DNA of 64,000 nt from Datura wrightii (taxonomy: Eukaryota > Streptophyta > Magnoliopsida > Solanales > Solanaceae), in the NCBI GenBank assembly GCA_035772735.1, contig JASDFA010000002.1, forward strand, positions 806,001-870,000. The letters are read 5' to 3'. Below, piece by piece: positions 36,947 to 50,400 of the stretch. The notes beneath the pieces were generated by a model. It searched no databases. It saw nothing but the letters and a program-made list of their open reading frames with translations, and was not told where the DNA came from. How positions within the stretch are numbered: position 1 is the stretch's first letter; each line of letters starts with the position of its first letter. Made by a program: the position numbers and the translations under genes.

Positions 36947-37664
36947 CCCCACTTCGGTTTTAAATCAATTCATTACGGTAATCAGTAAGGAATCAGTATA
37001 GTACAGAAAGTGATCAGAATTTAGATAGTCCTATCATTTCGTTTGATCGGCATCACTATTTTTTGCATAAACGAGAATTTACGATTTTCGCGATTTTTGG
37101 TATGTGTTAGCTCTTTATTAACAAAATAAGAACTGCCGAGATGCAAGTCTTTTGATGAGATCTTACATAATGTTGTTAAAACTGTAATATAATCGACGGA
37201 AAAATAGCTTATTAGAGGCATATTATATAAATGATCATAACTTTGGGCTGGATTATCCGTTTTACGCGATTTTTTTTTTCATTTTGTGTATTTTTTCGAG
37301 ATCTATCTCGACAAACTGCCGAAAGGCGGTTTGGCCGAGCCATTTTTCTAAAATATGCCTCTATCGCACTCATTTCAACATATTTCCCAATATGGGTGAC
37401 AATTTTAATTTAAAAACTGGTCCTAACGACCCACCACAACCGACACCACCATGGCAAGCGACCATGGTAGGCCAGCACTACCACCACTAATCTCTAGGAT
37501 TTTATTTATATCATAAGGATAAGCATAGGTGTTTTAGTTTAAATTTTCTATCGCTGGGCATTCATCGATGGGCGTTGGGTCTCGACATAGGTTAGCATGT
37601 GACATCCGATGTCGTCCGGTCTATCGAGACTAGCATAGTGCGCCTATGTTGCTAACTTTCAAAC

Positions 37665-40600
37665 TTTTCAGTGCGTGTTAGCCCAGGGATTTCTGGATAT
37701 TTGATCGACCGCCTCCGTTCGTCCCCAAATTTTGGCCGTGCGCAGCCTGCGGGGCCTGGTGATGGGCGCCCTGTCAACTCGTTTGATGGGCATCACTATT
37801 TTTCGCATAAATGAATATTTACGATTTTCTCGATTTTCGGTGTATGTTAGCCCACGGATTTTTGGAGATGTGATCGACCATCTCCGTTTGGCCTCAAATT
37901 TTGGCTGTGCGCAGCCTGCGGGGCCTAGTGACGGGCGCTCTATCAATTCGTTTGATCGGCATCACTATTTTTTGCAGAAATGACAATTTACGATTTTCTC
38001 GGTTTTCGGTGAATGTTAGCCCACGGATTTCTGAAGATTTGATCGACCGCCTCCGTTCGGCCCCAAATTTTGGCCGTGCGCAGCCTGCGGGGCCTGGTGA
38101 CGGGCGCCCTGTCAACTCGTTTGATGGGCATCACTATTTTTCGCAGAAATGACAATTTACGATTTTCTCGATTTTCGGTGTATGTTAGCCCACGGAATTC
38201 TGGAGATGTGATCGACCGTCTCCGTTCGGCCCCAAATTTTGGCTGTGCGTAGCCTGCGGGGCCTAGTGACGGGCGCTCTATCAATTCGTTTGATCGGCAT
38301 CACTATTTTTCGCATAAATGATAATTTACGATTTTCTCGGTTTTCGGTGAATGTTAGCCCACGGATTTCTGGAGATTTGATCGACCGCCTCCGTTCGGCT
38401 CCAAATTTTGGCCGTGCGCTGCCTGCGGGGCCTGGTGACGGGCGCCCTGTCAACTCGTATGATGGGCATCACTATTTTTCGCATAAATGACAATTTACGA
38501 TTTTCTCGGTTTTCGGTGTATGTTAGCACACGGATTTCTGGAGATTTGATCGACCGTCTCCGTTCGGCCCCAAATTTTGGTTGTGCACAGCCTGCGGGGC
38601 CTGGTGACGGGCGCCCTGTCATTTCTCTTGATCGGCATCACTATTTTTCGCATAAATGACAATTTACGATTTTCTCAGTTTTCGGTGAATGTTAGCCCAC
38701 GGATTTCTGGAGATGTGATCGACCGTCTCCGTTCGGCCCCAAATTTTGGCTGTGCGTAGCCTGCGGGGCCTAGTGACGGGCTCTCTATCAATTCGTTTGA
38801 TCGGCATCACTATTTTTCGCAAAAATGACAATTTACGATTTTCTCAGTTTTCGGTGAATGAACGCCCACGGATTTCTGGAGATTTGATCGACCGTCTCCG
38901 TTCGGCCCCAAATTTTGGCTGTGCGCAGCCTGCGGGGCCTAGTGACGGGCGCTCTATCAATTCGTTTGATCGGCATCACTATTTTTCTCATAAATGACAA
39001 TTTACGATTTTCTCAGTTTTCGGTGAATGTTAGCCCACGGATTTCTGGAGATTTGATCGACCGTCTCCGTTCGGCCCAAAATTTTGGCTGTGCGCAGCCT
39101 GCGGGGCCTGGTGACGGGCGCCCTGTGATTTCTTTTGATCGGCATCACTATTTTTCGCATAAATGACAATTTACGATTTTCTCGGTTTTCGGTGAATGTT
39201 AGCCCACGGATTTCTGGAGATTTGATCGACCGCCTCCGTTCGGCCCCAAATTTTGGCCGTGCACAGCCTGCGGGGCCTGGTGACGGGCGCCCTGTCAACT
39301 CGTTTGATGGGCATCACTATTTTTTGCATAAATGACAATTTACGATTTTCTCGATTTTCGGTGTATGTTAGCCCACGGATTTCTGGAGATGTGATCGACC
39401 GTCTCCGTTCGGCCCCAAATTTTGGCTGTGCGCAGCCTGCGGGGCCTAGTGACGGGCACTCTATCAATTCGTTTGATCGGCATCACTATTTTTCGCATAA
39501 ATGACAATTTACGATTTTCTCGGTTTTCGGTGAATGTTAGCCCATGGATTTCTGGAGATTTGATCGACCGCCTCCAATCGGCCCCAAATTTTGGCCGTGC
39601 GCAGCCTGCGGGGCCTGGTGACGGGCGCCCTGTCAACTCGTTTGATGGGCATCACTATTTTTCGCATAAATGACAATTTACGATTTTCTCGGTTTTCGGT
39701 GTATGTTAGCACACGGATTTCTGGAGATTTGATCAACCGTCTCCGTTCGGCCCCAAATTTTGGCTGTGCGCAGCCTGCGGGGCCTGGTGACGGGCGCCCT
39801 ATCATTTCTCTTGATCGGCATCACTATTTTTTGCAGAAATGACAATTTACGATTTTCTCGGTTTTCGGTGAATGTTAGCACACGGATTTCTGGAGATTTG
39901 ATCGACCGTCTCCGTTCGGCCCCAAATTTTGGCTGTGTGCAGCCTGCGGGGCCTGGTGACGGGCGCCCTGTCATTTCTTTTGATCGGCATCACTATTTTT
40001 CAAACAAATGACAATTTACGATTTTCTCGATTTTCGGTGTATGTTAGCCCACAGATTTCTGGAGATGTGATCGACCGTCTCCGTTCGGCCCCAAATTTTG
40101 GCTGTGCGCAGCCTGCGGGGCCTAGTGACGGGTGCTCTATCAATTCGTTTGATCGGCATCACTATTTTTCGCATAAATGACAATTTACGATTTTCTCAGT
40201 TTTCGGTGAATGTTAGCCCACGGATTTCTGGAGATTTGATCGACCGTCTCCGTTCGGCCCCAAATTTTGGCTGTGCGCAGCCTGCGGGGCCTAGTGACGG
40301 GCGCTCTATCAATTCGTTTGATCGGCATCACTATTTTTCGCATAAATGACAATTTACGATTTTCTCAGTTTTCGGTGAATGTTAGCCCACGAATTTCTGG
40401 AGATTTGATCGACCATCTCCGTTCGGCCCCAAATTTTGGCTGTGCGCAGCCTGCGGGGCCTAGTGACGGGCGCTCTATCAATTCGTTTGATCGGCATCAC
40501 TATTTTTCTCATAAATGACAATTTACGATTTTCTCAGTTTTCGGTGAATGTTAGCCCACGGATTTTTGGAGATTTGATCGACCGCCTCCGTTAGGCCCCA

Positions 40601-42185
40601 AATTTTGGCCGTGCGCAGCCTGCGGGGCCTGGTGACGGGCGCCCTGTCAACTCGTTTGATGGGCATCACTATTTTTCGCATAAATGACAATTTACGATTT
40701 TGTCGATTTTCGGTGTATGTTAGCCCACGGATTTCTAGAGATGTGATCGACTGTCTCCGTTCGGCCCCAAATTTTGGCTGTGCGCAGCCTGCGGGGCCTA
40801 GTGACGGGCGCTCTATCAATTTGTTTGATCGGCATCACTATTTTTCGCATAAATGATAATTTACGATTTTCTCGGTTTTCGGTGAATGTTAGCCCACGGA
40901 TTTCTGGAGATTTGATTGACCGCCTCCGTTCGGCTCCAAATTTTGGCCGTGCGCTGCCTGCGGGGCCTGGTGACGGGCGCCCTGTCAACTCGTTTGATGG
41001 GCATCACTATTTTTCGCATAAATGACAATTTACGATTTTCTCGGTATTCGGTGTATGTTAGCACACAGATTTCTGGAGATTTGATCGACCGTCTCCGTTC
41101 GGCCCCAAATTTTGGCTGTGCACAGCCTGCGGGGCCTGGTGACGGGCGCCCTGTCATTTCTCTTGATCGACATCACTATTTTTTGCAGAAATGACAATTT
41201 ACGATTTTCTCGGTTTTCGGAGAATGTTAGCACACGGATTTCTGGAGATTTGATAGACCGTCTCCGTTCGGCTCCAAATTTTGGCCGTGCGCTGCCTGCG
41301 GGGCCTGGTGACGGGCGCCCTGTCAACTCGTTTGATGGGCATCACTATTTTTCGCATAAATGACAATTTACGATTTTCTCGGTTTTCGGTGTATGTTAGC
41401 ACACGGATTTCTGGAGATTTGATCGACCGTCTCCGTTCGGCCCCAAATTTTGGCTGTGCACAGCCTGCGGGGCCTGGTGACGGGCGCCCTGTCATTTCTC
41501 TTGATCGGCATCACTATTTTTTGCAGAAATGACAATTTACGATTTTCTCGGTTTTCGGTGAATGTTAACACACGGATTTCTGGAGATTTGATAGACCGTC
41601 TCCGTTCGGCCCCAAATTTTGGCTGTGCGCAGCCTGCGGGGCCTGGTGACGGGCGCCCTGTCATTTCTTTTGATCGGCATCACTATTTTTCAAACAAATG
41701 ACAATTTACGATTTTCTCGATTTTCGGTGTATGTTAGCCCATGGATTTCTGAAGATGTGATCGACCGTCTCCGTTCGGCCCCAAATTTTGGCTGTGCGCA
41801 TCCTGCGGGGCCTAGTGACGGGCGCTCTATCAATTCGTTTGATCGGCATCACTATTTTTCGCATAAATGACAATTTACGATTTTCTCGGTTTTCGGTGAA
41901 TGTTAGCCCACGGATTTCTGGAGATTTGATCGACCGCCTCCGTTCGGCCCCAAATTTTGGCCGTGCGCAGCCTGCGGGGCCTGGTGACGGGCGCCCTATC
42001 AACTCGTTTGATGGGCATCACTATTTTTCGCATAAATGATAATTTACGATTTTCTCAGTTTTCGTTGTATGTTAGCACACGGATTTCTGGAGATTTGATC
42101 GACCGTCTCCGTTCGGCCCCAAATTTTGGCTGTGCACGGCCTGCGTGGCCTGGTGACGGGCGCCCTGTCATTTCTTTTGATCCGC
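37665..42185 (+). repeat. 169-bp satellite array, segment 5 (about 26.7 monomers)
   Basis: Satellite run between two inserts. Its first part repeats segment 4 at 2,781 bp spacing. Its last part (from about 40016) repeats the stretch from about 31750 at 8,266 bp spacing and the later 44.3-46.5 kb stretch at 4,302 bp spacing. No gene is seen. Confidence 0.96.
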
Positions 42186-42318
42186 TGTTACACCCCGTAA
42201 ATTTCTAGCATATAGATGGCCTATTCGCGTGTTGGTTAAGAGTATTTGAAATACATACATGCTAGAAAAAGGCACGGGGAAAGATTGGACAAGCGGCAAG
42301 TCGGCGCGTCGCAAGGCA

Positions 42319-42413
42319 AAATGCGACTTATAAAACGCATTCCAGGAATGCGACTTATAAATGGCATTCCTGAAATGCGACTTATAAGTCGCATTCACTG
42401 AATGCGATTTATT
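42319..42413 (+). repeat. 27-bp minisatellite, 3 units (insert 5)
   Basis: Same units as insert 3; perfect 22-bp palindrome at 42374-42395. Confidence 0.85.
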
Positions 42414-42421
42414 GTTTCTAT

Positions 42422-42431
42422 TATATATAAG
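42422..42431 (+). promoter_or_regulatory. TATA box-like element (insert 5)
   Basis: TATATATAAG, followed by CCCCACTTCAG (one change from the others). Confidence 0.5.
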
Positions 42432-43149
42432 CCCCACTTCAGTTTTAAATCAATTCATTACGGTAATCAGTAAGGAATCAGTATAGTACAGAAAGTGATC
42501 AGAATTTAGATAGTCCTATCATTTCGTTTGATCGGCATCACTATTTTTTGCATAAACGAGAATTTACGATTTTCGCGATTTTTGGTATGTGTTAGCTCTT
42601 TATTAACAAAATAAGAACTGCCGAGATGCAAGTCTTTTGATGAGATCTTACATAATGTTGTTAAAACTGTAATATAATCGACGGAAAAATAGCTTATTAG
42701 AGGCATATTATATAAATGATCATAACTTTGGGCTGGATTATCCGTTTTACGCGATTTTTTTTTTCATTTTGTGTATTTTTTCGAGATCTATCTCGACAAA
42801 CTGCCGAAAGGCGGTTTGGCCGAGCCATTTTTCTAAAATATGCCTCTATCGCACTCATTTCAACATATTTCCCAATATGGGTGACAATTTTAATTTAAAA
42901 ACTGGTCCTAACGACCCACCACAACCGACACCACCATGGCAAGCGACCATGGTAGGCCAGCACTACCACCACTAATCTCTAGGATTTTATTTATATCATA
43001 AGGATAAGCATAGGTGTTTTAGTTTAAATTTTCTATCGCTGGGCATTCATCGATGGGCGTTGGGTCTCGACATAGGTTAGCATGTGACATACGATGTCGT
43101 CCGGTCTGTCGAGACTAGCATAGTGCGCCTATGTTGCTAACTTTCAAAC

Positions 43150-46100
43150 TTTTCAGTGCGTGTTAGCCCAGGGATTTCTGGATATTTGATCGACCGCCTC
43201 CGTTCGTCCCCAAATTTTGGCCGTGCGCAGCCTGCGGGGCCTGGTGACGGGCGCCCTGTCAACTCGTTTGATGGGCATCACTATTTTTCGCATAAATGAA
43301 TATTTACGATTTTCTCGATTTTCGGTGTATGTTAGCCCACGGATTTTTGGAGATGTGATCGACCGTCTCCGTTTGGCCTCAAATTTTGGCTGTGCGCAGC
43401 CTGCGGAGTCTAGTGACGGGCGCTCTATCAATTCGTTTGATCGGCATCACTATTTTTTGCAGAAATGACAATTTACGATTTTCTCGGTTTTCGGTGAATG
43501 TTAGCCCACGGATTTCTGAAGATTTGATCGACCGCCTCCGTTCGGCCCCAAATTTTGGCCGTGCGCAGCCTGCGAGGCCTGGTGACGGGCGCCCTGTCAA
43601 CTCGTTTGATGGGCATCACTATTTTTCGCAGAAATGACAATTTACGATTTTCTCGATTTTCGGTGTATGTTAGCCCACGGATTTCTGGAGATGTGATCGA
43701 CCGTCTCCGTTCGGCCCCAAATTTTGGCTGTGCGCAGCCTGCGGGGCCTAGTGACGGGCACTCTATCAATTCGTTTGATCGGCATCACTATTTTTCGCAT
43801 AAATGACAATTTACGATTTTCTCGGTTTTCGGTGAATGTTAGCCCATGGATTTCTGGAGATTTGATCGACCGCCTCCAATCGGCCCCAAATTTTGGCCGT
43901 GCGCAGCCTGCTGGGCCTGGTGACGGGCGCCCTGTCAACTCGTTTGATGGGCATCACTATTTTTCGCATAAATGATAATTTACGATTTTCTCGGTTTTCG
44001 GTGTATGTTAGCACACGGATTTCTGGAGATTTGATCAACCGTCTCCGTTCGGCCCCAAATTTTGGCTGTGCGCAGCCTGCGGGGCCTGGTGACGGGCGCC
44101 CTATCATTTCTCTTGATCGGCATCACTATTTTTTGCAGAAATGACAATTTACGATTTTCTCGGTTTTCGGTGAATGTTAGCACACGGATTTCTGGAGATT
44201 TGATCGACCGTCTCCGTTCGGCCCCAAATTTTGGCTGTGCGCAGCCTGCGGGGCCTGGTGACGGGCGCCCTGTCATTTCTTTTGATCGGCATCACTATTT
44301 TTCAAACAAATGACAATTTACGATTTTCTCGATTTTCGGTGTATGTTAGCCCACGGATTTCTGGAGATGTGATCGACCGTCTCCGTTCGGCCCCAAATTT
44401 TGGCTGTGCGCAGCCTGCGGGGCCTAGTGACGGGTGCTCTATCAATTCGTTTGATCGGCATCACTATTTTTCGCATAAATGACAATTTACGATTTTCTCA
44501 GTTTTCGGTGAATGTTAGCCCACGGATTTCTGGAGATTTGATCGACCGTCTCCGTTCGGCCCCAAATTTTGGTTGTGCGCAGCCTGCGGGGCCTAGTGAC
44601 GGGCGCTCTATCAATTCGTTTGATCGACATCACTATTTTTCGCATAAATGACAATTTACGATTTTCTCAGTTTTCGGTGAATGTTAGCCCACGGATTTCT
44701 GGAGATTTGATCGACCGTCTCCGTTCGGCCCCAAATTTTGGCTGTGCGCAGCCTGCGGGGCCTAGTGACGGGCGCTCTATCAATTCGTTTGATCGGCATC
44801 ACTATTTTTCTCATAAATGACAATTTACGATTTTCTCAGTTTTCGGTGAATGTTAGCCCACGGATTTTTGGAGATTTGATCGACCGCCTCCGTTAGGCCC
44901 CAAATTTTGGCCGTGCGCAGCCTGCGGGGCCTGGTGACGGGCGCCCTGTCAACTCGTTTGATGGGCATCACTATTTTTCGCATAAATGACAATTTACGAT
45001 TTTGTCGATTTTCGGTGTATGTTAGCCCACGGATTTCTGGAGATGTGATCGACTGTCTCCGTTCGGCCCCAAATTTTGGCTGTGCGCAGCCTGCGGGGCC
45101 TAGTGTCGGGCGCTCTATCAATTTGTTTGATCGGCATCACTATTTTTCGCATAAATGATAATTTACGATTTTCTCGGTTTTCGGTGAATGTTAGCCCACG
45201 GATTTCTGGAGATTTGATTGACCGCCTCCGTTCGGCTCCAAATTTTGGCCGTGCGCTGCCTGCGGGGCCTGGTGACGGGCGCCCTGTCAACTCATTTGAT
45301 GGGCATCACTATTTTTCGCATAAATGACAATTTACGATTTTCTCGGTTTTCGGTGTATGTTAGCACACGGATTTCTGGAGATTTGATCGACCGTCTCCGT
45401 TCGGCCCCAAATTTTGGCTGTGCACAGCCTGCGGGGCCTGGTGACGGGCGCCCTGTCATTTCTCTTGATCGGCATCACTATTTTTTGCAGAAATGACAAT
45501 TTACGATTTTCTCGGTTTTCGGTGAATGTTAGCACACGGATTTCTGGAGATTTGATAGACCGTCTCCGTTCGGCTCCAAATTTTGGCCGTGCGCTGCCTG
45601 CGGGGCCTGGTGACGGGCGCCCTGTCAACTCGTTTGATGGGCATCACTATTTTTCGCATAAATGACAATTTACGATTTTCTCGGTTTTCGGTGTATGTTA
45701 GCACACGGATTTCTGGAGATTTGATCGACCGTCTCCGTTCGGCCCCAAATTTTGGCTGTGCATAGCCTGCGGGGCCTGGTGATGGGCGCCCTGTCATTTC
45801 TCTTGATCGGCATCACTATTTTTTGCAGAAATGACAATTTACGATTTTCTCGGTTTTCGGTGAATGTTAGCACACGGATTTCTGGAGATTTGATAGACCG
45901 TCTCCGTTCGGCCCCAAATTTTGGCTGTGCGCAGCCTGCGGGGCCTGGTGACGGGCGCCCTGTCATTTCTTTTGATCGGCATCACTATTTTTCAAACAAA
46001 TGACAATTTACGATTTTCTCGATTTTCGGTGTATGTTAGCCCATGGATTTCTGAAGATGTGATCGACCGTCTCCGTTCGGCCCCAAATTTTGGCTGTGCG

Positions 46101-46487
46101 CATCCTGCGGGGCCTAGTGACGGGCGCTCTATCAATTCGTTTGATCGGCATCACTATTTTTCGCATAAATGACAATTTACGATTTTCTCGGTTTTCGGTG
46201 AATGTTAGCCCACGGATTTCTGGAGATTTGATCGACCGCCTCCGTTCGGCCCCAAATTTTGGCCGTGCGCAGCCTGCGGGGCCTGGTGACGGGCGCCCTA
46301 TCAACTCGTTTGATGGGCATCACTATTTTTCGCATAAATGATAATTTACGATTTTCTCAGTTTTCGTTGTATGTTAGCACACGGATTTCTGGAGATTTGA
46401 TCGACCGTCTCCGTTCGGCCCCAAATTTTGGCTGTGCACGGCCTGCGTGGCCTGGTGACGGGCGCCCTGTCATTTCTTTTGATCCGC
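43150..46487 (+). repeat. 169-bp satellite array, segment 6 (about 19.7 monomers)
   Basis: Satellite run between two inserts, matching segment 5 monomer for monomer at 4,302 bp spacing from about 43642 onward. Differences are scattered substitutions. It ends with the pre-insert junction monomer GTGCACGGCCTGCGTGGCC. No gene is seen. Confidence 0.96.
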
Positions 46488-46620
46488 TGTTACACCCCGT
46501 AAATTTCTAGCATATAGATGGCCTATTCGCGTGTTGGTTAAGAGTATTTGAAATACATACATGCTAGAAAAAGGCACGGGGAAAGATTGGACAAGCGGCA
46601 AGTCGGCGCGTCGCAAGGCA

Positions 46621-46715
46621 AAATGCGACTTATAAAACGCATTCCAGGAATGCGACTTATAAATGGCATTCCTGAAATGCGACTTATAAGTCGCATTCAC
46701 TGAATGCGATTTATT
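46621..46715 (+). repeat. 27-bp minisatellite, 3 units (insert 6)
   Basis: Same units as insert 3; perfect 22-bp palindrome at 46676-46697. Confidence 0.85.
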
Positions 46716-46723
46716 GTTTCTAT

Positions 46724-46733
46724 TATATATAAG
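46724..46733 (+). promoter_or_regulatory. TATA box-like element (insert 6)
   Basis: TATATATAAG in the same context as insert 3. Confidence 0.5.
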
Positions 46734-47451
46734 CCCCACTTCGGTTTTAAATCAATTCATTACGGTAATCAGTAAGGAATCAGTATAGTACAGAAAGTGA
46801 TCAGAATTTAGATAGTCCTATCATTTCGTTTGATCGGTATCACTATTTTTTGCATAAACGAGAATTTACGATTTTCGCGATTTTTGGTATGTGTTAGCTC
46901 TTTATTTACAAAATAAGAACTGCCGAGATGCAAGTCTTTTGATGAGATCTTACATAATGTTGTTAAAACTGTAATATAATCGACGGAAAAATAGCTTATT
47001 AGAGGCATATTATATAAATGATCATAACTTTGGGCTGGATTATCCGTTTTACGCGATTTTTTTTTTCATTTTGTGTATTTTTTCGAGATCTATCTCGACA
47101 AACTGCCGAAAGGCGGTTTGGCCGAGCCATTTTTCTAAAATATGCCTCTATCGCACTCATTTCAACATATTTCCCAATATGGGTGACAATTTTAATTTAA
47201 AAACTGGTTCTAACGACCCACCACAACCGACACCACCATGGCAAGCGACCATGGTAGGCCAGCACTACCACCACTAATCTCTAGGATTTTATTTATATCA
47301 TAAGGATAAGCATAGGTGTTTTAGTTTAAATTTTCTATCGCTGGGCATTCATCGATGGGCGTTGGGTCTCGACATAGGTTAGCATGTGACATCCGATGTC
47401 GTCCGGTCTGTCGAGACTAGCATAGTGCGCCTATGTTGCTAACTTTCAAAC

Positions 47452-50400
47452 TTTTCAGTGCGTGTTAGCCCAGGGATTTCTGGATATTTGATCGACCGCC
47501 TCCGTTCGTCCCCAAATTTTGGCCGTGCGCAGCCTGCGGGGCCTGGTGACGGGCGCCCTGTCAACTCGTTTGATGGGCATCACTATTTTTCGCATAAATG
47601 AATATTTACGATTTTCTCGATTTTCGGTGTATGTTAGCCCACGGATTTTTGGAGATGTGATCGACCGTCTCCGTTTGGCCTCAAATTTTGGCTGTGCGCA
47701 GCCTGCGGGGCCTAGTGACGGGCGCTCTATCAATTCGTTTGATCGGCATCACTATTTTTTGCAGAAATGACAATTTACGATTTTCTCGGTTTTCGGTGAA
47801 TGTTAGCCCACGGATTTCTGAAGATTTGATCGACCGCCTCCGTTCGGCCCCAAATTTTGGCCGTGCGCAGCCTGCGGGGCCTGGTGACGGGCGCCCTGTC
47901 AACTCGTTTGATGGGCATCACTATTTTTCGCAGAAATGACAATTTACGATTTTCTCGATTTTCGGTGTATGTTAGCCCACGGAATTCTGGAGATGTGATC
48001 GACCGTCTCCGTTCGGCCCCAAATTTTGGCTGTGCGTAGCCTGCGGGGCCTAGTGACGGGCGCTCTATCAATTCGTTTGATCGGCATCACTATTTTTCGC
48101 ATAAATGAAAATTTACGATTTTCTCGGTTTTCGGTGAATGTTAGCCCACGGATTTCTGGAGATTTGATCGACCGCCTCCGTTCGGCCCCAAATTTTGGCC
48201 GTGCATAGCCTGCGGGGCCTGGTGACGGGCGCCCTGTCAACTCGTTTGATGGGCATCACTATTTTTCGCATAAATGACAATTTATGATTTTCTCGGTTTT
48301 CGATGTATGTTAGCACACGGATTTCTGGAGATTTGATCGACCGTCTCCGTTCGGCCCCAAATTTTGGCTGTGCGCAGCCTGCGGGGCCTGGTGACGGGCG
48401 CCCTGTCAACTCATTTGACGGGCATCACTATTTTTCGCATAAATGACAATTTATGATTTTCTCGATTTTCGGTGTATGTTAGCCCACGGATTTCTGGAGA
48501 TGTGATCGACCGTCTCCGTTCGGCCCCAAATTTTGGCTGTGCGCAGCCTGCGGGGCCTAGTGACGGGCGCTCTATCAATTCATTTGATCGGCATCACTAT
48601 TTTTCGCATAAATGACAATTTACGATTTTCTCGGTTTTTGGTGAATGTTAGCCCACAGATTTCTGGAGATTTGATCGACCGCCTCCGTTCGGCCCCAAAT
48701 TTTGTCCATGCGCAGCCTGCGGGGCCTGGTGACGGGCGCCCTGTCAACTCGTTTGATGGGCATCACTATTTTTCGCATAAATGACAATTTACGATTTTCT
48801 CGGTTTTCGGTGTATGTTAGCACACGGATTTCTGGAGATTTGATCGACCGTCTCCGTTCGGCCCCAAATTTTGGCTGTGCGCAGCCTGCGGGGCCTGGTG
48901 ACAGGCGCCCTGTCATTTCTATTGATCGGCATCACTATTTTTTGCAGAAATGACAATTTACGATTTTCTCGGTTTTCGGTGAATGTTAGCACACGGATTT
49001 CTGGAGATTTGATCGACCGCCTCCGTTCGGCCCCAAATTTTGGCCGTGCGCAGCCTGCGGGGCCTGGTGACGGGCGCCCTGTCAACTCGTTTGATGGGCA
49101 TCACTATTTTTCGCATAAATGACAATTTACGATTTTCTCGGTTTTCGGTGAATTAACGCACACGGATTTCTGGAGATTTGATCGACCGTCTCCGTTCGGC
49201 CCCAAATTTTGGCTGTGCGCAGCCTGCGGGGCCTAGTGACGGGCGCTCTATCAATTCGTTTGATCGGCATCACTATTTTTCGCATAAATGACAATTTACG
49301 ATTTTCTCAGTTTTCGGTGAATGTTAGCCCACGGATTTCTGGAGATTTGATCGACCGCCTCCGTTCGGCCCCAAATTTTGGTCGTGCGCAGCCTGCGGGG
49401 CCTGGTGACGGGTGCCCTGTCAACTCGTTTGACGGGCATCACTATTTTTCGCATAAATGACAATTTACGATTTTCTCGATTTTCGGTGTATGTTAGCCCA
49501 CGGATTTCTGGAGATGTGATCGACCATCTCCGTTCGGCCCCAAATTTTGGCTGTGCGTAGCCTGCGGGGCCTAGTGACGGGTGCTCTATCAATTCGTTTG
49601 ATCGGCATCACTATTTTTCGCATAAATGACAATTTACGATTTTCTCAGTTTTCGGTGAATGTTAGCCCACGGATTTCTGGAGATTTGATCGACCGCCTCC
49701 GTTCGGCCCCAAATTTTGGTCGTGCGCAGCCTGCGGGGCCTGGTGACGGGCGCCCTGTCAACTCGTTTGACGGGCATCACTATTTTTCGCATAAATGACA
49801 ATTTACGATTTTCTCGATTTTCGGTGTATGTTAGCCCACGGATTTCTGGAGATGTGATCGACCGTCTCCGTTCGGCCCAAATTTTGGCTGTGCGTAGCCT
49901 GCGGGGCCTAGTGACGGGTGCTCTATCAATTCGTTTGATCGGCATCACTATTTTTCGCATAAATGACAATTTACGATTTTCTCAGTTTTCGGTGAATGTT
50001 AGCCCACGGATTTCTGGAGATTTGATCGACCATCTCCGTTCGGCCCCAAATTTTGGCTGTGCGCAGCCTGCGGGGCCTAGTGACGGGCGCTCTATCAATT
50101 CGTTTGATCGGCATCACTATTTTTCGCATAAATGACAATTTATGATTTTCTCAGTTTTCGGTGAATGTTAGTCCACGGATTTCTGGAGATTTGATCGACC
50201 ATCTCCGTTCGGCCCCAAATTTTGGCTGTGCGCAGCCTGCGGGGCCTAGTGACGGGCGCTCTATCAATTCGTTTGACGGGCATCACTATTTTTCGCATAA
50301 ATGAATATTTATGATTTTCTCGATTTTCGGTGTATGTTAGCCCACGGATTTTTGGAGATGTGATCGACCGTCTCCGTTTGGCCTCAAATTTTGGCTGTGC

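Larger units (their letters stand above)
36701..37664 (+). mobile_element. Composite LTR-like insert 4
   Basis: Near-identical copy of insert 3 exactly 2,781 bp downstream, including flanking satellite. The base before the TGTTACACC start is T, not C (GATCCGT). Piece A 36701-37029, satellite fragment 37030-37111, piece B 37112-37664. One arm of the long hairpin in piece B is changed (CTATCGAGAC for CTGTCGAGAC, near 37621). Confidence 0.65.
33353..38340 (+). repeat. 2,781-bp tandem block containing inserts 3 and 4
   Basis: 33353-36133 is followed by a second copy from 36134. The unit holds about 10.7 satellite monomers plus one 964-bp insert. Shared rare variants: CACGGAATTCTGG (35413 and 38194), GATATTTGATCGACCGCCTCCGTTCGTCC-type junction monomer, and GTGAATGAACGCCC (36074 and 38855). 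Confidence 0.9.
42186..43149 (+). mobile_element. Composite LTR-like insert 5
   Basis: Copy of insert 3 at +8,266 bp and of insert 6 at -4,302 bp, with its flanking satellite. Piece A 42186-42514, satellite fragment 42515-42596, piece B 42597-43149. It has private changes CTTCAGTTTTAAA (near 42437) and GACATACGATGTC (near 43086). Confidence 0.65.
46488..47451 (+). mobile_element. Composite LTR-like insert 6
   Basis: Copy of insert 5 at +4,302 bp. Piece A 46488-46816, satellite fragment 46817-46898, piece B 46899-47451. Scattered private substitutions include GATCGGTATCAC in the satellite fragment and TTTATTTACAAAATAAG at the start of piece B. Confidence 0.65.
39340..47939 (+). repeat. 4,302-bp tandem block containing inserts 5 and 6
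   Basis: Two copies (39340-43641 and 43642-47939), each about 19.7 satellite monomers plus one insert. Shared rare variants: CCTCCAATCGGCCCC (39571 and 43873), TTAGCCCATGGATTTC, CCGTTAGGCCCC (about 40588 and 44890), TTTTGTCGATTTTC, and TTTTCGTTGTATG (about 42060 and 46362). The part from about 40016 also matches 31750-34700 at 8,266 bp. Confidence 0.9.
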
